From contig NZ_JARUBO010000005.1 in the NCBI RefSeq assembly GCF_029626235.1, forward strand, positions 5,614,001 to 5,678,000: a stretch of 64,000 nt of DNA, given 5' to 3'. This document shows positions 27,450-35,431 of this stretch, in pieces. Below the pieces are notes generated by a model. The model ran no database searches and was not told the origin of the DNA. It was given only the letters and a program-made list of their open reading frames with translations. Each line of letters opens with the position of its first letter. Position 1 is the first letter of the stretch. The position numbers were made by a program, and so were the translations under genes. Origin of the DNA: Micromonospora sp. WMMD1120. Its GTDB lineage: Bacteria > Actinomycetota > Actinomycetes > Mycobacteriales > Micromonosporaceae.

Positions 27450-27620
27450 CCCCCGCCCCACCCCGCCCCCGCTCCCGCTCCCGCCCCCGCTCCCGCTCCC
27501 GTCGATCTTGCAGTTGCTGTTGTCGATACGCGCAAGAAGGCGGCTTTTGTCGCAACAGGAAGTGCAAGATCGGCGGGGGCGGGGGCGGGGGCGGGGGCGG
27601 GGGCGGGACTTGGGCGGGGG
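27450..27620. repeat. C-tract / palindromic core / G-tract element A
   Basis: A C-rich tract (27450-27500), a 68-bp core (27504-27571) bounded by GATCTTGCA and TGCAAGATC, and a G-rich tract (27572-27620) of GGGGGC units. The core ends match as a 19-bp inverted repeat with two mismatches, and the C and G tracts are mutually complementary, so the whole can fold as one long hairpin. It lies between two convergent genes. Related copies: element B at 53320, and the IS-split element C at 42390. Confidence 0.8.
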
Positions 27621-27635
27621 TGCGGGGGGTGTGGG

Positions 27636-28442
27636 TTAGCTGTTGGAGCCTGGTTCGGCCATGTGGCGGTGTTGCTCGGACTTGAGCTTGTCCGGGATGA
27701 TCTTGCCGGCCGCGGTCTGCACCTTGTTGAGCAGCGAACCCGCGGTGACCGTCTGGTCACCCCTCATCAGCGCGTCGAAGCCCTGGGCGGCCACCTTCGC
27801 CGGATCGTCCTTGCTGCCGGCGCCGACCCGGGTGTCCCGCATCTCGGCGCGGTCGAAGAACTCGGTGTCGGTGGGCCCCGGCATCAGCGCGGTCACCGTG
27901 ACACCGGTGTCCTTCAGCTCGTTGCGCAGCGCCTCGGCGAAGGACTGCACGAACGACTTCGACGCGTTGTAGACCGCCTGGAACGGCCCCGGCATGGTGG
28001 AGGCGATCGACGAGGTGAACAGCACCCGGCCCACGCCCCGCTCGACCATGCCGGGCAGCAGCCGCTTCGCCAGGTGCACCGTCGAGCGCACGTTCAGGTC
28101 GATGATCTCCAGCTCGTCGCGTAGGTCGGTGCCGTCGACGAAGGCCCCACCGGCGCCCCGGCCGGCGTTGAGCGCGAGCGCGTCCACCGGACGCCCGGTC
28201 CCGGCGATCGTCGACGCCAGCTCCTCCACGCCCTGCTCGCGGGCCAGGTCGACACGGACCGGCCGCACCTGCGCGCCGCCGTCGCGGCGCAGCTTGTCGG
28301 CCGCCGCCGAGATGCCGTCGTCCTCGGCGGCCACGATCAGGTCGAAACCGTGCTCGGCGAACTGCGCGGCCAACTCGTACCCGATGCCGCTGGACGCCCC
28401 GGTCACCACGGCGAGCGGCCGCTCGGTGGTCGGTGTGGTCAT
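27636..28442 (-). CDS. Short-chain dehydrogenase/reductase
   Basis: A classical SDR (268 aa) with the nucleotide-binding TGASSGIG near residue 13, the active-site Ser in LFTSSIAS and the YNASK catalytic Tyr-Lys pair at about 160. The C-terminal extension (KSEQHRHMAEPG) is common to actinobacterial homologues of unknown substrate. ATG 28442 has GGAGGGAG upstream. Its 3' end abuts the G-tract of element A. Confidence 0.88.
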   Translation of the reverse strand: MTTPTTERPLAVVTGASSGIGYELAAQFAEHGFDLIVAAEDDGISAAADKLRRDGGAQVRPVRVDLAREQGVEELASTIAGTGRPVDALALNAGRGAGGAFVDGTDLRDELEIIDLNVRSTVHLAKRLLPGMVERGVGRVLFTSSIASTMPGPFQAVYNASKSFVQSFAEALRNELKDTGVTVTALMPGPTDTEFFDRAEMRDTRVGAGSKDDPAKVAAQGFDALMRGDQTVTAGSLLNKVQTAAGKIIPDKLKSEQHRHMAEPGSNS

Positions 28443-28544
28443 GATGGGTGACTCCCTCCGTGCGAATGGCGGTCGTACCGGATGCGGCACCCGCTACCTA
28501 CCGGGTGCCCCGCCACCCCGCGCCCAACCCTCCCGGTAGGATCT

Positions 28545-28635
28545 GCCTGGGCCGTTACTGGCGCGTGGGGATGGAGAACCATCGGGGAGCGGCCCCGTCA
28601 CGAGGACGTTTGCCGAGCGCCTGGGCCTTCCCGCA
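28545..28635 (+). ncRNA. ZTP (pfl motif) riboswitch upstream of glyA
   Basis: The leader shows the pfl-motif layout. P1 is GGGCCG (28549-28554) pairing with CGGCCC (28590-28595), enclosing the conserved ACTGGCG. A GATGG/CCATC hairpin (28570-28583) is followed by GGGGAGC. After a linker hairpin comes the conserved 3' domain GAGCGCCTGGGC (about 28615-28626). ZTP riboswitches sense the purine intermediate ZMP/ZTP, which builds up when one-carbon folate is short, and glyA is a known target. The ribosome site follows about 10 nt later, so control could act on transcription or translation. Confidence 0.85.
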
Positions 28636-28652
28636 CGTCTGTTGGAGGTCGC

Positions 28653-30089
28653 ATGTCGCGCAACGCCGAATCCACCGCATTCCGCAGTGCCCTTGAGGTG
28701 ATCCGGGCGGTCGAGCCCCGGGTGGCCGACGCCATCGGCGCCGAGCTGACCGACCAGCGGGAGTCGCTCAAGCTGATCGCCAGCGAGAACTACGCCTCCC
28801 CGGCGACGCTGCTGGCGATGGGCAACTGGTTCAGCGACAAGTACGCCGAGGGCACCGTCGGCCGCCGCTTCTACGCCGGCTGCCAGAACGTCGACACCGT
28901 CGAGGCGCTCGCCGCGGAGCACGCCCGGGAGCTGTTCGGCGCGGCCCACGCGTACGTGCAGCCGCACTCCGGCATCGACGCCAACCTGGTCGCGTTCTGG
29001 GCGGTGCTGGCCGACCGGGTGGAGTCCCCCGCGCTGAAGAAGGCGCAGGTCCGCCAGGTCAACGACCTCACCGAGGCGGACTGGTTCGCGCTGCGCCGTG
29101 AGCTGGGCAACCAGCGGATGCTCGGCATGTCGCTGGACGCCGGGGGCCACCTCACCCACGGGTTCCGGCCGAACATCTCCGGCAAGATGTTCGACCAGCG
29201 CAGTTACGGCACCGACCCGGCGACCGGCCTGATCGACTACGACCGGGTGGCCGAGGCGGCCCGCGAGTTCAAGCCGCTGATCCTGGTCGGCGGCTACTCG
29301 GCGTACCCCCGGAAGGTGAACTTCCGGATCCTGCGGGAGATCGCCGACTCGGTCGGCGCGACCTTCATGGTCGACATGGCGCACTTCGCCGGTCTGGTGG
29401 CCGGCAAGGTGTTCACCGGCGACTTCGACCCGGTGCCGCACGCGCACATCGTCACCACCACCACCCACAAGTCGCTGCGCGGCCCGCGCGGCGGCATGGT
29501 GCTCTGCCAGCCGGAGCTGGCCGACCAGGTGGACCGGGGCTGCCCGATGGTGCTCGGCGGGCCGCTGCCGCACGTGATGGCCGCCAAGGCGGTCGCGCTC
29601 GCCGAGGCCCGCCGGCCGGACTTCGCCGACTACGCCCAGCGGATCGTGGACAACGCGCAGGCGCTCGCCGAGGGGCTGCTGCGCCGGGGCGCGACGCTGG
29701 TCACCGGCGGCACCGACAACCACCTGGTGCTGATCGACGTGTCCGGTTACGGGCTCACCGGCCGGCAGGCCGAGCAGGCACTGCTGGACTCGGGCATCGT
29801 CACCAACCGCAACTCGGTCCCGCAGGACCCGAACGGCGCGTGGTACACGTCGGGCATCCGGATCGGCACCCCGGCGCTGACCACCCGGGGGCTGGGCACC
29901 GCCGAGATGGACCAGACCGCCGAGCTGATCCACACGGTGCTGACCCAGACCACCGCCGGGGCGAACGCGGACGGCACCCCGTCGAAGGCGAAGTACGCGC
30001 TCGACGCCGACCTGGCCGACAAGGTCGCCCGCCAGGCCGCCGACCTGCTGGCCCCGCACCCGCTCTACCCGGGCATCGACCTGGCCTGA
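28653..30089 (+). CDS. glyA: Serine hydroxymethyltransferase
   Basis: A PLP enzyme (478 aa) that interconverts serine and glycine and charges tetrahydrofolate with a one-carbon unit. Seen: [19 protein letters not shown], the PLP Lys in [14 protein letters not shown], and [20 protein letters not shown]. It is longer than E. coli GlyA, with an insertion after the N-terminal third, as in one actinobacterial branch. TGGAGG precedes the ATG. Preceded by a ZTP riboswitch, which links expression to folate status. Confidence 0.95.
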   Translation: MSRNAESTAFRSALEVIRAVEPRVADAIGAELTDQRESLKLIASENYASPATLLAMGNWFSDKYAEGTVGRRFYAGCQNVDTVEALAAEHARELFGAAHAYVQPHSGIDANLVAFWAVLADRVESPALKKAQVRQVNDLTEADWFALRRELGNQRMLGMSLDAGGHLTHGFRPNISGKMFDQRSYGTDPATGLIDYDRVAEAAREFKPLILVGGYSAYPRKVNFRILREIADSVGATFMVDMAHFAGLVAGKVFTGDFDPVPHAHIVTTTTHKSLRGPRGGMVLCQPELADQVDRGCPMVLGGPLPHVMAAKAVALAEARRPDFADYAQRIVDNAQALAEGLLRRGATLVTGGTDNHLVLIDVSGYGLTGRQAEQALLDSGIVTNRNSVPQDPNGAWYTSGIRIGTPALTTRGLGTAEMDQTAELIHTVLTQTTAGANADGTPSKAKYALDADLADKVARQAADLLAPHPLYPGIDLA

Positions 30090-30112
30090 GCGGCGGGGCG
30101 GCGTCACTCTGC

Positions 30113-30162
30113 CGAGCGGTATACCTCTGGGGCATAGATATGACTCAGAGGTATACCGCTCG
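30113..30162. repeat. Perfect 17-bp palindrome downstream of glyA
   Basis: Arms 30113-30129 (CGAGCGGTATACCTCTG) and 30146-30162 are perfect reverse complements around a 16-nt AT-rich loop. It sits between convergent genes and may work as a bidirectional terminator. The TATACC-centred arm is less GC-rich than its surroundings and looks like a dispersed repeat unit rather than a simple terminator. Confidence 0.75.
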
Positions 30163-30197
30163 CGGAAGGACCAGCGGCGTCGGCCCGACCGACGGTG

Positions 30198-30458
30198 TCA
30201 GGCGATCGGACGCTTCAGGTGGTAGCGGTGCACCTCGGTGCTGCCCTGGACGTTGTTCACGTCCTCGGCGGCGGACACCAGCTCCCACCCCTCCCGACCC
30301 GCGCGGTTGAGGTGCGCGATGGCGGTGTCGCCGAAGGCGGTGATGTCCTTGCGCGAGCCGTCCGGGCCGTACCAGACGAACGAGACGTGGAAATTGCGGC
30401 CCTGTCCCTGATAGCGGCGGACAAGCAAGGCGTACTCCCAGGCAACCATGCGGCCCAT
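30198..30458 (-). CDS. DUF5703 family small protein
   Basis: An 86-aa cytosolic protein with the family pattern WEYALLVRRYQGQGRNFHVS, then GREGWELVSAAEDVNNVQG and a final RYHLKRPI. DUF5703/DUF4177-like proteins are small alpha/beta folds without known function. ATG 30458 is used, though the ATG three codons later is equally possible; no clear ribosome site for either. Confidence 0.75.
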   Translation of the reverse strand: MGRMVAWEYALLVRRYQGQGRNFHVSFVWYGPDGSRKDITAFGDTAIAHLNRAGREGWELVSAAEDVNNVQGSTEVHRYHLKRPIA

Positions 30459-30514
30459 TATGACCGTCCACTTGCGAAACCCGGCGCTCGGCGGGCCGAC
30501 TCCCCGGTCACGGC

Positions 30515-31618
30515 TCACCCCACCCCGAGGGTACGCAGGTCGGCCGCCGCCGCCGGGCCGGCGCAGCCGGCCAGGGTGAGCGCGTCCCGCAGTTCGGTGG
30601 CGAGCAGCGCCAGCGCGTCCCGCGCGCCACGTTCGCCGTCGACGGACAACGCCCAGAGCAGCGGCCTGCCGACCAGCACGCCGGCCGCGCCCAACGCCAG
30701 CGCCCGCAGCACGTCGGTGCCGCTACGGATGCCGCTGTCCAGCAGCACCTGAGCGTCGCCGCCGACCGCGTCGACGACCTCCGGCAACATGGTGACGCTC
30801 GCCGGCGCCCCGTCGAGCTGCCGTCCGCCGTGGTTGGAGACCACCACCGCGTCCGCGCCCACCCGGACCGCCTCGACCGCGTCGCGCGGGTCCAGCAGGC
30901 CCTTGACCACCAGCGGCAGGTCGACCCGCTCGCGCAGCCAGGCGAGGTCCGCCCAACGCAGCGCCGGCGCGAACGAGGCGGCGGTGTGCGCGGCGATCCC
31001 GGACACGCCGGGGGCGCCGGCGTGCGCCAGGGCGTCGCGGCCGTCCGGAAGGTTCGCGGCCAGCACGTCGGCCGGCAGCCGGAACGCGTTGCGCAGGTCC
31101 CGGGGACGCCGGCCGAGCACCGGGACGTCAACGGTGACCACCAGGGCACGGCAGCCCGCCCCGACGACCCGGTCCAGCAGATCCTCAATCAGCGCCCGGT
31201 CGCGCAACCAGTAGAGCTGGAACCACACCTCAGCGCCCGCGCCGACGACCTGCTCGATCGGTGTGCTGCTCAGCGTGCTCGCCAGGTACGGAATCCGCGC
31301 GGCGCCGGCGGCGGCGGCCAGCCCGCGTTCCCCGTCCGGGTGCACCAGCCGCTGGTACGCCATCGGCGCCACAGCGACCGGCATGGCGTAGCGGCGACCG
31401 AGCAGCCGGGCGCCGAGGTCGACGGTGTCCACCCCACGCAGCACCCGGGGCAGCACCGCGACCCGGTCCAGCGCGTGCCGGTTCGCCGCGAGCGTCACCT
31501 CGGACGCGCTGCCGCCGGCCACGTAGTCCCACACGTCCGGCGGCAGCACGGCCCGGGCCCGCTCGGCGTAGTCGGCGAGCGACACGACCGGCAGGTCGGT
31601 GAGCGCCCGCTCACCCAT
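30515..31618 (-). CDS. FMN-dependent alpha-hydroxy-acid oxidase, 4-hydroxymandelate oxidase-like
   Basis: A flavoprotein of 367 aa in the lactate/glycolate/mandelate oxidase family: PVAVAPMAYQRLVHPDGE, WFQLYWLRDRALIEDLL, the FMN-site TVDVPVLGRRPRDLRN, and the catalytic-His motif SNHGGRQLDG. The wording of these motifs is close to HmO of glycopeptide clusters, which oxidises 4-hydroxymandelate to 4-hydroxybenzoylformate. An HmaS-like enzyme is encoded at 48831, which supports this, but a lactate oxidase role cannot be excluded. It overlaps the hydrolase gene by 8 bp and lies in a three-gene unit with it and a P450. Confidence 0.8.
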   Translation of the reverse strand: MGERALTDLPVVSLADYAERARAVLPPDVWDYVAGGSASEVTLAANRHALDRVAVLPRVLRGVDTVDLGARLLGRRYAMPVAVAPMAYQRLVHPDGERGLAAAAGAARIPYLASTLSSTPIEQVVGAGAEVWFQLYWLRDRALIEDLLDRVVGAGCRALVVTVDVPVLGRRPRDLRNAFRLPADVLAANLPDGRDALAHAGAPGVSGIAAHTAASFAPALRWADLAWLRERVDLPLVVKGLLDPRDAVEAVRVGADAVVVSNHGGRQLDGAPASVTMLPEVVDAVGGDAQVLLDSGIRSGTDVLRALALGAAGVLVGRPLLWALSVDGERGARDALALLATELRDALTLAGCAGPAAAADLRTLGVG

Positions 31619-32573
31619 CGCCCACCGCCGTGCCGCCGGCCGCGAGGCCGAACCGGTCCCGCAGGAACGCCGCCGCGCCCGCCTGTGCCCGCCGGCCGTC
31701 GGTGAAGACCCCGGGCATGGCGAAGAAACCGTGGATCATGCCCGGATAGTGTTCCACCCGGGTGGGCACGCCGGCCGCGCGCAGCCGCTCGGCGTACCGC
31801 TGCCCCTCGGCGCACAGCGGGTCCAGCTCGGCGGTGACCACCAGCGCCGGGGGCAGGCCGGACAGGTCCTCGGCGAGCAACGGCGACGCCAACGGGTCCC
31901 GCGCGTGGGCGGGATCGGCCAGGTAGTGGCTCCGGTACCAGGCCACCGAGCGGCTGTTGAACAGGGTCGGGTCGACCTCCCCGCCCGGGTCGGCCGGCTC
32001 GCCGCTCTGGTCGGTGTTCGGGTAGACCAGCAGCTGCGCGACGAGTGGTGGCCCGCCGGTACGGCAGAGCAGGGTGACCGCGGCGGCCAGGTTGCCGCCC
32101 GCGCTGTCCCCGCCCACCGCCAGCCGGGCCGGGTCCACGCCCCACTTCTCGGCGTGTCGGGCGATCCAGGTGACGGCGGCGTGGCAGTCGTGCACCGCGG
32201 CCGGGAAGGGGTGCTCCGGGGCGAGGCGGTACCCGACGGTGATCACCTGGCACGGCACCGCGTTGGCCAGCCGCCGGCAGATGCCGTCGGCGGTGTCGAT
32301 GCCGCCGAGCGTCCAGCCACCGCCGAAGAAGTACAGCAGCGTGGGCAGCGGGCCGGGGCGGGCCGGCCGGTACACCCGCAGCGGCAGCTCGCCGGCGGGG
32401 CCGGGGATCCGCTCGTCGCGTACCTCGGTCACCGGCTCGACCGGGCCGCCGCCGGCGCGGATCGCGGCCAGGTCCGCGGCGCGCGCCTCGGCCAGGGTCT
32501 GCGCGTACAGCGGCGGGGCGCCGGCCGCGGCGCGGGCCGACCGGTACGCCGCGACCTGCGGGTGTACGGCCAT
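31611..32573 (-). CDS. HSL-type alpha/beta hydrolase with altered oxyanion motif
   Basis: A 320-aa hydrolase of the hormone-sensitive-lipase family. The nucleophile is in the GDSAGGN motif, the acid in AELDPLCAEG and the His in IHGFF. The usual HGGG oxyanion-hole motif reads FGGG here (about residues 83-86, YFFGGGWTLGG), so the His is lost. This might tune or abolish esterase activity. ATG 32573 has AGGAG 4 nt upstream and begins 7 bp after the P450 stop. Confidence 0.85.
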   Translation of the reverse strand: MAVHPQVAAYRSARAAAGAPPLYAQTLAEARAADLAAIRAGGGPVEPVTEVRDERIPGPAGELPLRVYRPARPGPLPTLLYFFGGGWTLGGIDTADGICRRLANAVPCQVITVGYRLAPEHPFPAAVHDCHAAVTWIARHAEKWGVDPARLAVGGDSAGGNLAAAVTLLCRTGGPPLVAQLLVYPNTDQSGEPADPGGEVDPTLFNSRSVAWYRSHYLADPAHARDPLASPLLAEDLSGLPPALVVTAELDPLCAEGQRYAERLRAAGVPTRVEHYPGMIHGFFAMPGVFTDGRRAQAGAAAFLRDRFGLAAGGTAVGDG

Positions 32574-32580
32574 GTCGCTC

Positions 32581-33792
32581 CTATCCACTGGTGCTGACCA
32601 GCAGCTCGTCGATGCCGCGCAGGAACAGGCTGCCGCTGTACGTCGGCGTCTCGGTGACCCGCAGCGCGGGGAACCGCGCCAACAGCCGGGGCAGGGCGAG
32701 GCGTCCCTCCAGCCTCGACACCGCCGCGCCGAGGCAGAAGTGCAGACCCACGCCGAAGGCCAGCGACGGCGGGCCGGGACGGGTCGGGTCGAACGTGTCC
32801 GGGTCGGGGAACCGGGCCGGGTCCCGGTTGGCCGCGCCGATCATGATCAGGACGTTGTCGTCGGCGGCGACCGGCACCCCGTCGAGCACCGTGTCGGCCG
32901 GCGCGGCGCGGGCCAGGAAGTGCACCGGGCTCTCCAGCCGCAGCACCTCGTCGACGCAGCCCCGCGCCAGCGCGTCGTCGGTGGGTAGCGCGGCGACCGT
33001 CTCCGGGTGGGCCAGCAGCAGCGGCAACCCGTTGCTGAACATGTAGACGGTGGTGACGAAGCTGGCGTTGAACAGCACGATCAGGTTGCTGACCAGTTCT
33101 TCCTCGGTCAGCTCCACCCCGCCCGCGTCGAGCGCCTCGACCAGCCCGCTGAGCAGGTCGTCGGTGGGTGCCCTGCGGCGGTGCGCCAGCAGCTCCCGGT
33201 AGAAGACCCGCAGCTCCTGCGCGGCGGTGTTGGCGGCGGCCAGCCGCTGCGGGGTCTTCCCGGCGACGTCCAGGAACTCGTCGATCCGCTCCACCCGCTC
33301 GCGGTACCAGGCCAACTCGGCCGTCGGGATGCCGATGAACTCGGCCATCACCAGCGCCGGGATCGGGTACGCGAAGTCGGCCACGAAGTCGACGACGGTG
33401 TCCCCGGCGTCGGCCATCCGGTCCAACAGGTCGTCGACCACCCGCAGGATCACCGGTCGCAGAGCATCGAGCCGGCGCGGTGTGAAGGTGTGGGCGAAGA
33501 CGTGCCGCATCCGGGTGTGCTCGGGCGGGTTGACGAACATCATCGAGGTCTGGAAGGCGCGCAGGATCTCCTGCTCCTCCCAGCCCGGCGGCGGCTGTTT
33601 CGTCCACTCCGGATCGCGCAGCAGCCTGTCGACGAGGTCGTAGCCGACCGCGACGGCGGCCACCGTGCGGTGCTCGGCGCGGGCCGGCACCGCACTGACC
33701 GGGCCGAGCCGGTGCAGGCCGGCATACCACGGGTACGGGTTCTGTCTGCCCTGCTCGCTGTAGAGACCGGTGAGCAGCTCGTCCACGGTCAT
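32581..33792 (-). CDS. Cytochrome P450 with non-canonical I-helix
   Basis: A bacterial class-I P450 (403 aa). Heme-binding loop: FGVGLHFCLGAAVSRLEG with the axial Cys. The ExxR motif is in DEVLRLESPV. In the I-helix, where AGxET/AGxDT normally occurs, the sequence is NASFVTT, so the acidic residue of the acid-alcohol proton relay is replaced by Val. Such changes are seen in P450s with unusual oxygen chemistry. No ferredoxin gene is adjacent. ATG 33792 (GGAGG 7 nt upstream) is preferred to the ATG two codons earlier. Confidence 0.9.
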   Translation of the reverse strand: MTVDELLTGLYSEQGRQNPYPWYAGLHRLGPVSAVPARAEHRTVAAVAVGYDLVDRLLRDPEWTKQPPPGWEEQEILRAFQTSMMFVNPPEHTRMRHVFAHTFTPRRLDALRPVILRVVDDLLDRMADAGDTVVDFVADFAYPIPALVMAEFIGIPTAELAWYRERVERIDEFLDVAGKTPQRLAAANTAAQELRVFYRELLAHRRRAPTDDLLSGLVEALDAGGVELTEEELVSNLIVLFNASFVTTVYMFSNGLPLLLAHPETVAALPTDDALARGCVDEVLRLESPVHFLARAAPADTVLDGVPVAADDNVLIMIGAANRDPARFPDPDTFDPTRPGPPSLAFGVGLHFCLGAAVSRLEGRLALPRLLARFPALRVTETPTYSGSLFLRGIDELLVSTSG

Positions 33793-33857
33793 GGCCATTC
33801 CTCCCCAGGAATTCGGTGGCCGGGGACAGCGGGAAGGTCCGCTGCCCCCGACCGGTG

Positions 33858-35162
33858 TCACAGGCCGAGCACCCGCAACGGCACGGCGTCGGCGAGGGCC
33901 TGGTTGCCGGCGTCGTTCGGGTGGATGTGGTCCCCCGAGTCGTACGCGGGCAGCAACTGGCTGGGCCGCGCCGGGTCGCGCAGCACCCGGTCGAAGTCGA
34001 GCAGCCCGTCGAACTCGCGGCTGCCGCGCAGGTACGCGTTCACCGCCTGCCGGGTGGCCTCCTTCTGCGCCGTCCACACGCCCGGGGCGCCGTGCCCCTC
34101 GTACGGGGTCAGCGTGGCCACCAGGCTGGTCAGTCCGCGCTGCTGGATTTGCTGGTTGATCTGCCGGAGGGTCGCGATGATCGCCTCCGGTGAGTCGTTG
34201 GACATCCAGATGTCGTTGATGCCCAGGTGGGTGACGACGGTGCGCACGCCGGTCTGGGCGAAGACGTCCTCGTTGAGCCGGGCTGCCGCGTTCGGGCCGA
34301 GCTGGTGGTAGCCGGGGTAGTTGCCGTCGCCCGGTTCGGTGCCCTCGTGGTTGAGCCGGTTGCCGGCGAGGCTCAGGTTGAGCACGCCCGGGGTGCGCCT
34401 GTCCGGCCGCGCCGCGAGCAGCCGGTCGGCGAGCAGGTCGGGCCAGCGGCGGTTGGCGTTGACGGTGCTGCCGTTGCCGTCCCCGATGGAGTCGCTGAGC
34501 ACGACCAGCGCCCCGGAGGTCCCCTCGCGCCGCACGTCGACGCCGGAGAGGAAGAACCAGCAGCAGGTCGGGCGGGTGGTGAAGCCGCGGCCTTCGGCCG
34601 CACCGGTGAGGTCGCCGGCGCCGATGAAGTTCGCCTGCTGGGACTGCCCGTGGAAGGTGGTCGGGCCGGTCGGCGTCGGGAAGTGCACGGTGACCACCAG
34701 GTCGCTGTCGTCGGCGACCGGGAACGGCAACGGGTCGCTGAGCAGTTCCGCGCCCCGGTTCATGGTGGCCGTGGACGCGCCGGTGAAGGTCAGCGGGCGT
34801 ACCGACGACGCGTCGATGTCGGCGAGGTCGTCGGGGGTGGCGGTGTTCGGCAGGGCGACGGTGGCCCGGCCCACCCGTACCGCCTGCTCGCCGTAGAGGT
34901 TGCTCAGCCGTACCCGCAGCGCCGGGCCGCCCACCGAGACGTGCACGATCATCCGGACGCTCTGGTCGTTCAGGCCGGTGTTGGTCAACCCGACCGAGTT
35001 GCCCCGGGTCACCGCCGTGGCCCAACTGCCGGCCCACTCGCCCCGTCCGGCGGCCCCGGCGGTGGTCGCGCTCGGACCGGCGCTGGCGACGACGGCGGGT
35101 GTACCGGTGACCAGCAGCGTGGCCGCCGCGGCGATGACGTGCCATCTCTTCGGGGTTGCCAT
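33858..35162 (-). CDS. Secreted SGNH/GDSL hydrolase
   Basis: A 434-aa secreted esterase-type hydrolase with a signal peptide (HVIAAAATLLVTGTPAVVAS, cleavage near residue 29). A jelly-roll-like N-terminal half leads into the SGNH catalytic domain: ALVVLSDSIGDGNGST (block I, with GDS replaced by SDS), block III LGINDIW and the final DHIHPNDAGNQALAD with the Asp-His pair. ATG 35162 has GGAGG 4 nt upstream. Probably transcribed before the P450 group; the substrate is unknown. Confidence 0.85.
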   Translation of the reverse strand: MATPKRWHVIAAAATLLVTGTPAVVASAGPSATTAGAAGRGEWAGSWATAVTRGNSVGLTNTGLNDQSVRMIVHVSVGGPALRVRLSNLYGEQAVRVGRATVALPNTATPDDLADIDASSVRPLTFTGASTATMNRGAELLSDPLPFPVADDSDLVVTVHFPTPTGPTTFHGQSQQANFIGAGDLTGAAEGRGFTTRPTCCWFFLSGVDVRREGTSGALVVLSDSIGDGNGSTVNANRRWPDLLADRLLAARPDRRTPGVLNLSLAGNRLNHEGTEPGDGNYPGYHQLGPNAAARLNEDVFAQTGVRTVVTHLGINDIWMSNDSPEAIIATLRQINQQIQQRGLTSLVATLTPYEGHGAPGVWTAQKEATRQAVNAYLRGSREFDGLLDFDRVLRDPARPSQLLPAYDSGDHIHPNDAGNQALADAVPLRVLGL

Positions 35163-35431
35163 GGAACCTCCATCGTGTGGCAGCTCAGGGCCGCCCGCTG
35201 GCGGCACCCGCCTGAACGATGGTTCCGCCGCTGCTGACGGTCGTCAATCGACCTGATCGACGCCATCAAATGTCCGGCGGGCCCGCCGGATCGACCGTCC
35301 GGCACGGTCCCGACCAGGCGGTCGCGGCCTAGGCTTCCAGGCGGCGGCGGTGCGGTCGCCACGCGCGCCACCGTCGCGTCGTCACCGGGAGACGCCCCGG
35401 GGACCGCCGTTTCTCCGATGGGGGCTGCCGG

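Noticed and set aside
27572..27620. Possible CRISPR-like array from regular G-rich units
   Set aside because: Units are 6-bp microsatellite repeats with no spacers, and no cas genes are present.
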